Source: Pseudotabrizicola alkalilacus
GTDB lineage: Bacteria > Pseudomonadota > Alphaproteobacteria > Rhodobacterales > Rhodobacteraceae
Direction of reading: 5' to 3'
Assembly (NCBI RefSeq): GCF_003443995.1
Contig: NZ_QWEY01000011.1
Location: 62,001-126,000, forward strand
DNA length: 64,000 nt
Both the position numbers and the translations under genes were made by a program. This document shows positions 43,112 to 51,788 of the stretch, in pieces (position 1 is the stretch's first letter; each line of letters begins with the position of its first letter). The notes beneath the pieces are model-generated. The model was not told where the DNA came from. It searched no databases and was given only the letters and a program-made list of their open reading frames with translations.

Positions 43112-43737
43112 ACGGGCGCAACATCCGCGCGGGCGTGGCCCTGCTGGAGACCCTGATTGCTTTGCTGGTCATGGCGATGATTGCGGCGCTGGTGTCGGGG
43201 GTTACGGGCGGCAGTATCCGCGTTCTGGTGCGCAGCGCGGAACTTGGCGACGATCTGCAACAGGCTTTGAACCGGCGCGATCTGCGTCTGTGGCTGGAAC
43301 ATGCCATCATCGAGCCGGTCATTGGGGGCCCCTTTGCCGGGTTTGTCGGCACCGAAACCGGCCTTACCGCGCTGACATCACCGCCAGCCGGAGCGTTCTG
43401 GCCGGGCGCGCCCATGTCTCTGACACTGACCGAAAACGCGCAGTTTGTTGCGCAAGGGCAGGATGAAGATGGCCAGCCAGTTTTGCGTCAAGGTGCGCTG
43501 GCCCCCGAAGGCCAGCGGATCAGCCTGCTGTATTGGGGGCGGCTGGCAGAAAATCAGGGCGATACATGGTATTTCAACTGGCCGTCAGCGGCGCCATTGC
43601 CCGGTCTGGTGAAAATAACCTTTGCCGGCCCCGGTCGCCCGGTGCCGCCGCTGATCATCCGCCCGGCAAAGACTTTTCATCAAAGTGAGATGTCGCTGTC
43701 CTCGCTGGTGCCTCCGGCCCTGCCATCGGCACCATAG
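43108..43737 (+). CDS. gspJ: Minor pseudopilin, GspJ-like
   Basis: Pseudopilin of 209 residues with leader MNGRNIRAG before VALLETLIALLVMAMIAALV (processing after Gly9, Glu at +5). Length suits GspJ. The start overlaps gspI by 4 bp. Its last 58 bp overlap the 3' end of the convergent gspG gene, an unusual antisense arrangement; both reading frames have good family support up to the overlap. Confidence 0.8.
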   Translation: MNGRNIRAGVALLETLIALLVMAMIAALVSGVTGGSIRVLVRSAELGDDLQQALNRRDLRLWLEHAIIEPVIGGPFAGFVGTETGLTALTSPPAGAFWPGAPMSLTLTENAQFVAQGQDEDGQPVLRQGALAPEGQRISLLYWGRLAENQGDTWYFNWPSAAPLPGLVKITFAGPGRPVPPLIIRPAKTFHQSEMSLSSLVPPALPSAP

Positions 43738-44111
43738 GTGGTGATCTCAAACGCTTTGTCCCCCGCAGGCGAGCGGTAGATATAAGGCCGGTTCCAGGGA
43801 TCGTTCAGATCTTCTGGCCCATCCAGATAGGGGCCGCGCCAGTTTTGCACGCTCTGCGGGGCTGTCGTCAGCGCAGTCAATCCCTCTGCCTCCGACGGGT
43901 AGCGACCGGCATCAAGGTAGAAAAGCTGCACCGCAGAGCGCAGGTTTTCCATCTGGATTGTCGCACTGCGCGCCTTGGCCCGGCCAAAACTGTCCATTAG
44001 CCGTGGTGCGGCCAGTCCGGCGATCAGGGCAATGATGGCCAGCACGACCATCACCTCCAGCAGGGTCAAACCAGCCTTTGGATTGCGCGTTCTGGTTTTC
44101 GTCAGTGCCAT
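43680..44111 (-). CDS. gspG: Major pseudopilin GspG
   Basis: Major pseudopilin of 143 residues. The leader MALTKTRTRNPKAG precedes LTLLEVMVVLAIIALIAGLAAP with Glu at +5. YPSEAEGLTALTT, GPYLDG, DPWNRPYIYRSP and FEITTYGADGRAGG are the conserved GspG C-terminal blocks, including the calcium-site loop. The start at 44111 has GGGG 7 nt upstream; the longer frame to 44342 runs antiparallel through the peptidase gene and is not supported. It follows the peptidase gene, overlapping by 10 bp. Confidence 0.94.
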   Translation of the reverse strand: MALTKTRTRNPKAGLTLLEVMVVLAIIALIAGLAAPRLMDSFGRAKARSATIQMENLRSAVQLFYLDAGRYPSEAEGLTALTTAPQSVQNWRGPYLDGPEDLNDPWNRPYIYRSPAGDKAFEITTYGADGRAGGTSEDSDISL

Positions 44112-44635
44112 CCGATTTCCCCGCCGTTTGCCGCTGCAACTGCAAAAATGGCATACGCGAGGAACGGTCCAAAGGGAATCCCCTTCTGGTGGTTGCGCCT
44201 GGCCAGCACTGCGGCAATGATGCCTCCGATTGCTGCCAGACCGATCACCAGCCACAGATTTTGTGCGCCGACCACCAATGTGCCTGCACCGATCAGCTTT
44301 ACATCGCCCAGACCCAAGGCTTCTGTCTGATGCCGCCGCCAAAACATTTCGCTTGTACCGGCAAGGACAAGTGTGACGAGCAGCGCGACACCCAGAGTCA
44401 CTGGCTCGGGGGTTGTCCCGATCAGAAAAGGGTATGCCAACCCCGTTACCGCCAACACAGCAGAGGCCGTGTCAGGGATGACATGCCGGGCGAGGTCTGT
44501 CACTGTTGCCCAGATCAATGGCACGGCCAAGACGGCCAACATGATGGGTACTGGCCAGTTTGGCCATATAACAACGGCGGTACAGCCATAGAGCAGCGCC
44601 AACAGGATGACGGGCACGTGTCGATTTACCGCCAT
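44102..44635 (-). CDS. gspO: Prepilin peptidase (A24 aspartic protease), short form
   Basis: Membrane protease of 177 residues with about six helices. The two catalytic Asp residues are in WATVTDLARHVIPD (near residue 47) and in the GxGD motif LGLGDVKLIG (near 111). It has no N-terminal methyltransferase domain, unlike PilD/GspO, and is closer in size to TadV/CpaA peptidases. Given its place it should cleave the GspG/I/J/K leaders. The start at 44635 is inferred; the open frame runs on to 45334 but only as antisense of gspK. Confidence 0.88.
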   Translation of the reverse strand: MAVNRHVPVILLALLYGCTAVVIWPNWPVPIMLAVLAVPLIWATVTDLARHVIPDTASAVLAVTGLAYPFLIGTTPEPVTLGVALLVTLVLAGTSEMFWRRHQTEALGLGDVKLIGAGTLVVGAQNLWLVIGLAAIGGIIAAVLARRNHQKGIPFGPFLAYAIFAVAAANGGEIGWH

Positions 44636-45295
44636 AGATCCAATGCCAAACTGACGCCCCATCGGCGGCACAGTAAGAGTGGTTTTGTCCTCTTGGCAAC
44701 CTTGGTGGCGGTTATGCTGCTCGCCACTATGGCTGGTTGGGTACAGGTGCGCAGTTTCGCAAACCAGCGCCTTTCGGCTGGCCTTGCCGCAGAGTTGCGG
44801 CGATCCCTGGCGCGGGATGCCCTGTTTGACAGGTTGCGTGGGCTGGTGGCCGATCAGATGGTGGCGGACCAGCCGCGCAGCGACCGGCCGCTGTTGGATG
44901 GCACAGCGTTTGATCTGCAACACGCCGGGCATGATTGGCAGGTTCGGGTGCAGGATTCGCAGGGGCTGATTGATCTTTATACGACCAATCCCGCCATCGT
45001 TGACGCTGCCCTGCCAGATGCCACACAGGTCCGGGCTGCCCGCGATGCGGCGTTGGCCGATCTGCCGCCGGGAGGGCGGTTTTTGCCATTGGCGATGTCG
45101 CTGGCCCGCTTTGGGCTGACACCTGCCGAGGAAGGTCTCTTTACGCAATCGAACACCGATAGCCTGATCCGGCTGGACACTGCACCGCCCGAGCTGCGCC
45201 TTCGGCTTGGCACGTTGTCGCCGCATCTGGTGGCGGAAGGGAAGGTTGCAAAAGTCAAGCTTGGGCTGGCGCAAAAGCCCAGAGATCCAGACTAG
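44618..45295 (+). CDS. gspK: Minor pseudopilin, GspK-like
   Basis: Protein of 225 residues beginning at a GTG, shorter than usual GspK (~300). A prepilin-like leader ends KSG before FVLLATLVAVMLLATMAGWVQV. The body contains VQDSQGLIDLYTTNP, resembling the D(x)GKINLN motif of GspK, and a helical tail. No Glu is at +5, as is normal for GspK. Its first 18 bp overlap the start of the divergent peptidase gene, so the two promoters must lie inside each other's coding sequences or beyond. Confidence 0.75.
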   Translation: MSIYRHRSNAKLTPHRRHSKSGFVLLATLVAVMLLATMAGWVQVRSFANQRLSAGLAAELRRSLARDALFDRLRGLVADQMVADQPRSDRPLLDGTAFDLQHAGHDWQVRVQDSQGLIDLYTTNPAIVDAALPDATQVRAARDAALADLPPGGRFLPLAMSLARFGLTPAEEGLFTQSNTDSLIRLDTAPPELRLRLGTLSPHLVAEGKVAKVKLGLAQKPRDPD

Positions 45296-45600
45296 CGGGT
45301 CGGGCTTTGGCCCTTGGCATGTCCGAAACGGCACTAAGCTGGCACGGAAAGCATGACACTTTTCCTGTGGGTGAGCGGCGATCTCTGCTGCATGCTGTCA
45401 GCGGCAGCATCTGTGTCATTGGCAGAAAGATGCGCTCATCGTCGGGCAGTTTAGTCCCGACAGGCTTGGTATTTTTGCGCATTCCTGAACCGCGTGGCGG
45501 ATTCCGGCCTGATCTGCACAATTTTCAACCGTTTTGGTCATTTCTTGTTTGATGTCTTCATGACAGCTTCGGCAGATCAAACACTGGAAGAGTAGTTCCG
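45296..45600. other. 305-bp intergenic region
   Basis: No convincing gene; short frames in both directions show no domain, and none has a good start site. A weak inverted repeat GTCGGG/CCCGAC at 45441-45461 is followed 13 bp later by TTTTT and may end the gspK transcript. The rest presumably carries the promoter of the amine-oxidation cluster. Confidence 0.6.
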
Positions 45601-46776
45601 ATGCGTCACAAAGATCACGATCACGCGCTTGATGAGCCAGCCTCGGCGACACGGATAGATTTCATCTATCTTTCAGAACCGGACATGATCCGTGCGGGCG
45701 TGACCGATATGGCGGCTTGCGTAGACACCATGGAAGAGATGTTTGCCCTGCTGTACCATGGCGATTATCGGATGGCGGGAGCCAACAACAATTCGCATGG
45801 CTCGGTGGTGATCTTCCCCGAAACCTCGGCCTTTCCCACCATGCCAAAACCGACCCCGGACCGCCGTTTCATGGCCATGCCTGCCTATCTGGGCGGTCGC
45901 TTTGGCACTGCTGGGATGAAGTGGTACGGTTCGAACATCGAGAACCGTGACAAGGGGCTGCCCCGGTCAATTCTGACATTCATTCTGAATGATGCCGATA
46001 CAGGCGCCCCCCTTGCCTTTATGTCAGCCAACCTGTTGTCAGCCTATCGCACCGGGGCGGTTCCGGGTGTGGGCGCGCGCCATCTGGCGCGCAAATCATC
46101 AAAGGTGGTGGGGATTCTGGGGCCGGGCGTGATGGCAAAGACCTCGCTTTCCGCCTTTATGGCCGTCTGTCCGATGATTGATACGGTCAAGATCAAGGGA
46201 CGGGGCCAGAAAAACCTTGACGCTTTTCTAAGCTGGATTGCCGAGACCTTTCCCCAGATTACCACAGTCACCGTTGTCGACGGTGTCGAAGCTGTGGTGC
46301 GCAATTCGGATATTGTCACATTTTGCGGTTCGGGGGCGACCGGTGACCCATCGACCTATCCGACGGTCAAACGGGAATGGGTCAGCCCCGGCACATTTCT
46401 GGCAATGCCCGCATTGTGCAACGTTGACGAAGCGATGGAGTCGCCCGCTATCCGCAAGGTTCTGGACAATCCGGGCCTGTATCACGCCTGGTTTGAAGAA
46501 AACCCCAAGCCGGTACACAAACACATTCCCGCGATCGGCATTCGCTTTCTGGATCTGGTCGACGAGGGCAGGATGGCGCTCGAACAGCTGGAAGACCTTG
46601 GCAAGATCGTCGCGGGAGAGGCCCCAGGACGGCAGGATGAAGACGAGATCATCATCATGTCTGTCGGCGGGATGCCGGTCGAGGATGTGGCATGGGGTAC
46701 CGTGGTCTATCGCAACGCGGTTGAGATGGGCATCGGGGTCAAGCTGAACCTGTGGGATGTGCCGACCCTGCGCTGA
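45601..46776 (+). CDS. Ornithine cyclodeaminase/mu-crystallin family protein (tyramine oxidase subunit B-like)
   Basis: NAD(P)-binding protein of 391 residues. The N-terminal substrate domain contains GTAGMKWYGSNIEN (Lys of the OCD active site) and LLSAYRTGAVPGVGARHLAR. The Rossmann motif VVGILGPGVMAKTSLSA follows. It is longer than classical ornithine cyclodeaminase (~330), and I recall this long form being labelled tyramine oxidase subunit B in some annotations. Next come a RidA, an amine-oxidising flavoprotein and an aldehyde dehydrogenase, which fits oxidation of an amine or amino acid. The substrate is unknown. Confidence 0.8.
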   Translation: MRHKDHDHALDEPASATRIDFIYLSEPDMIRAGVTDMAACVDTMEEMFALLYHGDYRMAGANNNSHGSVVIFPETSAFPTMPKPTPDRRFMAMPAYLGGRFGTAGMKWYGSNIENRDKGLPRSILTFILNDADTGAPLAFMSANLLSAYRTGAVPGVGARHLARKSSKVVGILGPGVMAKTSLSAFMAVCPMIDTVKIKGRGQKNLDAFLSWIAETFPQITTVTVVDGVEAVVRNSDIVTFCGSGATGDPSTYPTVKREWVSPGTFLAMPALCNVDEAMESPAIRKVLDNPGLYHAWFEENPKPVHKHIPAIGIRFLDLVDEGRMALEQLEDLGKIVAGEAPGRQDEDEIIIMSVGGMPVEDVAWGTVVYRNAVEMGIGVKLNLWDVPTLR

Positions 46777-46828
46777 TCGTTGCGCGCTGTGTACGCGCGC
46801 TGTCCTATTTTCTAACAGAGTGAACACT

Positions 46829-47251
46829 ATGACCGAGATTTTTAAACTGAAAACCGGCTCAAAATACGAGGAACACGGCAGCTATTCGCGGCTTGTTGCG
46901 GTGGACAACCTGATTTTCGTATCAAATACCGCCGGCCGCAATCCTGCGACCAAACTGATCCCGGAGGATCTGACCGAGCAGACCCTGCAGGTTCTGTCCA
47001 ACATCGGGCGCGCGCTGGATGCGGTCGGGGCCTGTCTGGAGGACGTTGTCGCGGCGCGGGTCCATGTGCAGTTTGCCGAAGACATTGATACGATCATGGC
47101 GGCTTATGGCCAAAGGATGCGTGGGATCAATCCGACGTTGACCATGACCTGCCCCCCACTGGGGTCAGCGGAATACAAAGTCGAGATCGAAGTTACGGCC
47201 TATCGCGGGGCTTCCAGAGCCAATGTCAAAGAGATGTCGATCACACTCTGA
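46829..47251 (+). CDS. RidA-family (YjgF/YER057c/UK114) enamine/imine deaminase
   Basis: Small protein of 140 residues. GSYSRLVAVDNLIFVSNTAGRNPAT and EDVVAARVHVQFAEDI are typical RidA blocks; the usual Arg-containing C-terminal RPxxxPT segment appears as MRGINPTLTMTCPPLGSAEYKVEIEV. RidA proteins hydrolyse reactive imines/enamines made by flavin oxidases. It lies between an OCD-family gene and a DAO-family flavoprotein gene, which supports that role. The start at 46829 removes 24 residues that overlap the upstream gene's end. Confidence 0.88.
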   Translation: MTEIFKLKTGSKYEEHGSYSRLVAVDNLIFVSNTAGRNPATKLIPEDLTEQTLQVLSNIGRALDAVGACLEDVVAARVHVQFAEDIDTIMAAYGQRMRGINPTLTMTCPPLGSAEYKVEIEVTAYRGASRANVKEMSITL

Positions 47252-47333
47252 TCCGCTGCTTTGTGCGCAGACATGCCGAAGTGCTCTGCGCCGAGCCGCA
47301 GTATAATGATGCAATCATTCAAGGATAAAGGTC

Positions 47334-48626
47334 GTGGCCCCCGTTATCACGCCTGTAAAGACCGATCTTGATATTCCGGCATCGACCAGCGTTGTCGTGA
47401 TCGGTGGCGGTATTGTCGGGCTAACCGCAGCGCTGAACCTTGCAGAGCGCGGTATTCCCGTCGTTGTGCTGGAGAAGGGGCGCATTGCCGGCGAGCAGTC
47501 CTCGCGCAATCTGGGTTGGATCCGCAAAACCGGGCGGAGCCTTTCTGATCTGCCGCTCTCGGTGGAATCAGACCGGCTTTGGGCCGGGATGGCGGAACGG
47601 GTCGGTGCCGATGTGGGCTATCGCCAAGCAGGCATCATGTATGTTGCGCGCACCGAAGCCGAGATGGAAAAGCACGCGACCTGGATCGGATCAGCCGGCG
47701 GGCAGTCGCTGGATTCGCGCCTGCTCAGCCCCGGCATGATCGACGCGCTGGTGCCGGGCGGAACAGGCGGCTGGATTGGCGGGATCTATACGCCCTCTGA
47801 CGGGCGGGCAGAGCCGACATTGGCGAGCAGTGCCATTGCGGCGGCAGCCATTGTCAAAGGTGCGGTAATTGTTGAAAACTGTGCGGTGCGCACGCTTGTC
47901 ACTGCTGCAGGGCGGGTGAGTGGCGTGATGACGGAACGTGGCGAAATCGCCTGTGAGCAGGTGCTGCTGGCCGGGGGACTCTGGTCGCGCCGGTTTCTGG
48001 GCAATCATGGTGTGGTGTTGCCCACTTTACCACTCGTCGCGTCGGTCTTTCGGACCGGCGTGATGGAGGGACCAACCGATATCGCCGTCGGTGCTGCGGA
48101 CTTCTCGTTCCGCAAGCGGCACGACGGGGGGTATACCATCACCCAGCGTGGTGCACTTTTTGCGCCCTTGATGCTGGATCATCTGTTGATTGGACATCGT
48201 TACCTGCCAGTGCTGAAGGCGGAATGGAAGAATGTGCGACTGTCCTTTGGCAGGGATTTTCTGCGTGACCTTTCGATGGCGCGTCATTGGTCGGGCACGG
48301 CACGCTCGCCTCTGGAGCAGCTGCGCACGATGGATCCGGCGGTCAATCACGGCCTGAACGCCGAGGCGATGCAGAACCTTTGCAAGGCCTGGCCGGTTTT
48401 TAACGGTGCGGCGGTCAGGCAAAGCTGGGCAGGCATGATTGATGTCACGCCCGACTCCCTGCCGGTCATTTCGCCAGTGGCAAAGCTGCCGGGGCTGACG
48501 CTTGCATCGGGTTTTTCCGGGCATGGTTTTGGCACTGCCCCGGCAGCAGGGCAGCTTGCTGTCGACCTTTTGACCGGCAGCGCACCGATTGTCGACCCTA
48601 CGCCGTATCGGCTGGAACGGCTCTGA
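47334..48626 (+). CDS. FAD-dependent amine/D-amino-acid oxidoreductase (DAO family)
   Basis: Flavoprotein of 430 residues from a GTG start. SVVVIGGGIVGLTAALNLAERG is the N-terminal FAD motif followed by VVVLEKG. The SSRNLGWIRKTGR segment and the C-terminal GFSGHGFGTAPAAG (second FAD contact) are typical of DadA/glycine-oxidase-like enzymes. The product would be an imine, which the adjacent RidA can hydrolyse to a ketone or aldehyde for the next gene's dehydrogenase. No membrane helix is evident. Confidence 0.9.
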   Translation: MAPVITPVKTDLDIPASTSVVVIGGGIVGLTAALNLAERGIPVVVLEKGRIAGEQSSRNLGWIRKTGRSLSDLPLSVESDRLWAGMAERVGADVGYRQAGIMYVARTEAEMEKHATWIGSAGGQSLDSRLLSPGMIDALVPGGTGGWIGGIYTPSDGRAEPTLASSAIAAAAIVKGAVIVENCAVRTLVTAAGRVSGVMTERGEIACEQVLLAGGLWSRRFLGNHGVVLPTLPLVASVFRTGVMEGPTDIAVGAADFSFRKRHDGGYTITQRGALFAPLMLDHLLIGHRYLPVLKAEWKNVRLSFGRDFLRDLSMARHWSGTARSPLEQLRTMDPAVNHGLNAEAMQNLCKAWPVFNGAAVRQSWAGMIDVTPDSLPVISPVAKLPGLTLASGFSGHGFGTAPAAGQLAVDLLTGSAPIVDPTPYRLERL

Positions 48627-48726
48627 GCACGGCAGAGCTGGCCTGCGCATGCGCCAAATCGCCCGACCGGGGCATCTGTAATCAGGGATCAAGCCGAAGC
48701 TGATCCGCAGCGGGAGTAGACAGACC

Positions 48727-50238
48727 ATGGGTGCAATGATTGAGAGAGTGGGCGGGCCAGCCGTACGGATTCCCGCAGGCAAGCTGTTGATCAACGGGCA
48801 GTGGTGCGACGGGGCCGAGGGGCGGATGATCGCGGTCTATGATCCGGCGACCGAGGAAAAGATCGGCGATCTTGTCGCGGCGTCGGCGGCGGATGTTGAT
48901 CGTGCAGTTCAGGCCGCGCATCGCACGTTTGAAAGCACGCATTGGCAGAAGATGCGGCCATTGGACCGGGGCCGCCTGCTGGAAAAGCTGGCGCTTCTGA
49001 TCGAACGCGATGCCGAAGAGCTGGCGCGGCTGGAGACGCTGGACAATGGCAAGCCCTTTGGCGTCTCACGCAATGTCGATATGAAGTTCGCAATTGATGC
49101 CCTGCGCTATTATAGCGGCTGGAGTTCAAAGATGGCGGGGGAGTACATTCAACTCTCGCCATTTTTTGACGATGGCGGCACTTATCGTGCCTATACCGAG
49201 CGCAGGCCGGTGGGGGTTGTTGGCGGCATCACACCGTGGAATTTTCCACTGGGGCAGGCGGTTCAGAAACTCGCACCTGCCATTGCCTTTGGCTGTACCG
49301 TGGTGCTGAAACCTTCGGAAGACGCATCGTTGACCACGTTGCGGCTGGGGGAGCTTATTCTTGAAGCGGGGATCCCAGAGGGGGCGATCAATATCGTAAC
49401 AGGATATGGGTACGAGGCGGGTCAGGCACTTGTCGATCACCCACTGGTGCGCAAAATCGCCTTTACGGGGTCAACCTTTACCGGGCAAAAGATCCTTGCC
49501 ACCTCTGCCCGGCATATGAAGCGTGTGACGCTGGAGCTGGGTGGAAAATCGCCCACCATCATACTGGCAGATGCCGATCTGGATCGGGCCATTCCGGGGG
49601 CGGCCAATGCCATTTTTCCCAATTCAGGTCAGGTTTGCACCGCCGGATCCCGTCTTTTGATCGAGGCCTCGATCTTTGATGAGGTGACAAAGGGCGTCGC
49701 CCAGATCGCACGGGGTCTGAAGCTGGGCAGCGGGTTTGATCCTTTGGTGCAGCTTGGCCCGCTGATATCGTCGCGCCAGCTGAACCGGGTTTCGGAACTG
49801 GTATCGACCGGCATCAAGGATGGTGCCGAACCGCTGTGCGGCGGCGGTCAGGTCGTGGGCAAAGGGTATTTCTATCAGCCGACCGTATTGACGGGTGGCC
49901 GGTCTGATATGCAGATTGCGCGCGAAGAAGTGTTCGGGCCGGTGGTTCTGGCCATGCCGGTTCAGAATGCGGGCGATATCAAGGCGCTTGCCAATGATAC
50001 CGAATATGGTCTGGGGGCCAGCATCTGGACCCGTGACATTAACAAGGCGCATCTGCTTGCCGCACAACTGGACTGCGGCACGGTCTGGATCAACACCCAT
50101 AACGTGCTGGATCTTGCCATGCCCTTTGGTGGCACCAAAATGTCGGGCCTGGGTCGCGAGTTTGGAACCGAGGTGATACATGCCTACACAGAACCGCGTG
50201 CTGTCTGTATGCGGCTGGAAACATCGGCCTTTGACTGA
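48727..50238 (+). CDS. NAD-dependent aldehyde dehydrogenase (phenylacetaldehyde/betaine-aldehyde type)
   Basis: Aldehyde dehydrogenase of 503 residues. GGITPWNFPLGQAVQKLAPA and FTGSTFTGQKI bind NAD; LELGGKSPTIILADADL holds the general-base Glu and NSGQVCTAGSRLLIE the catalytic Cys. EEVFGPVVLAMPV and FGGTKMSGLGREFG complete the family pattern. It belongs to the group that includes FeaB/AldA/BetB. Standing after the OCD, RidA and flavoprotein genes, it likely oxidises an aldehyde from amine breakdown. Confidence 0.92.
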   Translation: MGAMIERVGGPAVRIPAGKLLINGQWCDGAEGRMIAVYDPATEEKIGDLVAASAADVDRAVQAAHRTFESTHWQKMRPLDRGRLLEKLALLIERDAEELARLETLDNGKPFGVSRNVDMKFAIDALRYYSGWSSKMAGEYIQLSPFFDDGGTYRAYTERRPVGVVGGITPWNFPLGQAVQKLAPAIAFGCTVVLKPSEDASLTTLRLGELILEAGIPEGAINIVTGYGYEAGQALVDHPLVRKIAFTGSTFTGQKILATSARHMKRVTLELGGKSPTIILADADLDRAIPGAANAIFPNSGQVCTAGSRLLIEASIFDEVTKGVAQIARGLKLGSGFDPLVQLGPLISSRQLNRVSELVSTGIKDGAEPLCGGGQVVGKGYFYQPTVLTGGRSDMQIAREEVFGPVVLAMPVQNAGDIKALANDTEYGLGASIWTRDINKAHLLAAQLDCGTVWINTHNVLDLAMPFGGTKMSGLGREFGTEVIHAYTEPRAVCMRLETSAFD

Positions 50239-50261
50239 GGCGCAATCTTACGGAGGATGAA

Positions 50262-51383
50262 TCAGTCGGCGGGTTCGTCGTCTTCGTCCGTACCGACGGG
50301 GCGCCGTGCGCGGTGAAGGGCTGCGATGGGGGATTCCCCCGTCCATTCACGAAACGCGCGTGAGAATGCGGATTGATTGGTGTAGCCCAAGTGCGTTGCA
50401 AGCTGGCTAAGCTTGATGGTGCCGGTGCTTAGCAACATGTCCGCTTTTTTACGGCGTTCATGGTTGAGAACCTTGCTGAAGCTTGTCCCAAAAGTGCCAA
50501 GTTGTCGGCGCAGGGTGCGCGGGGCAACGCCGAGCATTTCGGCCAGTGACTCCAGATCGACGCTTTCACGGCCCAGACGCTGCTCGATCAGTTGCGAGAG
50601 GCGTTCGTGAATCGGGCGGAAGCTGTCTTCGGGTGGGCGCAGCAGATCGAAAAGATGTGTCTCGACAATCGCGCGCGCCGGAGCGTTGGAGTTGATCCAG
50701 GCATTCATCGGGCGGTCAATATCAACGTTCCGTAAAAGAATACTGTTCGCGGCTGCGTTGCCCCTGACCGGACAACGGAAGTACCGCTCCAACGGCGCTT
50801 CACGGCCCGTGACGTCATGTTCGAAGCAGATTTCGACAGGGCTCCAGCGTTCGGAGAACAGCTGCCGGATCAAAGCGCACAGGCCACCTATGGAGTTTTC
50901 GGAATCCTGGATGCGCGGCCAGATGGAAGTATCATTGATCGTGTAGCCATATCTTGTCTCTTCAAATTCGCGTTGGAGACTGCTGGTTGTGTGGGTTTGC
51001 CAGCTGGCTTGAAATCGTATGAAGACGCCAAGCGCCTCGCGCAGGGTCGGCGCGGTTGCCAAAAGCGGATAGACCGGACCGATCTCCCACAGTCGGAAAT
51101 TTTGTCCGAGTTCGAGGCCAAGGAAGGGCCGGCGCAGTGCCTTTGCGGCCTCTTCAAAGAACGCAACATAGGATCGGAGAGGATAGGTCGAGTAGGGGTT
51201 CAGGGATTTTCCTGACCTGAGATTGAACCTGGCCATCACCCGATGGCAATCCGGCGAATCGCCGCGCATCTCGTTGATAATCAGGTCCAGAAAGAACTGC
51301 CGCAACGTTGCGTCCTGCGTGACAGAATGCTCACGCCGCTTTGGGCCGGGTGCTTTGCGGTCTGTGTCGATGTCACGCATCAT
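50262..51383 (-). CDS. AraC-family transcriptional regulator
   Basis: Regulator of 373 residues. The N-terminal ~200 residues form an Arabinose_bd-type ligand domain (LELGQNFRLWEIGPVYPLLATAPTLREAL). The C-terminal AraC helix-turn-helix pair contains LAEMLGVAPRTLRRQLGTFGTSFSKVL and LSQLATHLGYTNQSAFSRAFREWTG. AGGAGG precedes the start. It is convergent with the amine-oxidation cluster and divergent from the ABC transporter operon, so it may activate either. Confidence 0.92.
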   Translation of the reverse strand: MMRDIDTDRKAPGPKRREHSVTQDATLRQFFLDLIINEMRGDSPDCHRVMARFNLRSGKSLNPYSTYPLRSYVAFFEEAAKALRRPFLGLELGQNFRLWEIGPVYPLLATAPTLREALGVFIRFQASWQTHTTSSLQREFEETRYGYTINDTSIWPRIQDSENSIGGLCALIRQLFSERWSPVEICFEHDVTGREAPLERYFRCPVRGNAAANSILLRNVDIDRPMNAWINSNAPARAIVETHLFDLLRPPEDSFRPIHERLSQLIEQRLGRESVDLESLAEMLGVAPRTLRRQLGTFGTSFSKVLNHERRKKADMLLSTGTIKLSQLATHLGYTNQSAFSRAFREWTGESPIAALHRARRPVGTDEDDEPAD

Positions 51384-51788
51384 AGGCCTCCTGCTACAGC
51401 TATTGCTTCATATATAAAACAATGCATTGACATGGTATTTGGTCATGGATGGAGCCGGAAATTTTGTGGAAAATGGCCTATTATGCAAAAATATCGGCCT
51501 TGGTTGATATGGACGCGACATTAGGTGCAACGTAATCTTGAGACAAGATGCAAACGGCAGGGTGCCTATGTCCGGTCTGTTGGCTTTGCCGGATTTGGCC
51601 CGGCGACTGCAAAAGACGGGTCATTGGGGTTTCCCGAAATTCTGGTGGTCGCCATGTGCTGAGCAACCGGGCCGGGCCGGCTTGCAGCCGCACTCTTTGC
51701 CTTGGTCTTTCAAGGGCAGGGCGAATGCCGGAACGGACTGCCGAAAGCAGAAAAATAGAAAAACGCATGAAGCAACAGGGGTTCTCAG
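51384..51788. other. 405-bp divergent promoter region between araC-type gene and ABC operon
   Basis: No convincing gene. Short frames (for example 51538-51792 plus) show no domain and run into the downstream start. The part next to the AraC gene is AT-rich (TATATA-like near 51410-51420). A TTGACA at 51427-51432 has no good -10 partner. The remaining ~250 bp give the ABC operon a long leader in which I see no known riboswitch. Confidence 0.6.

Noticed and set aside
45307-45552. 81-codon plus-strand frame in the gap after gspK
   Set aside because: No ribosome-binding site, domain or signal peptide; composition looks non-coding.
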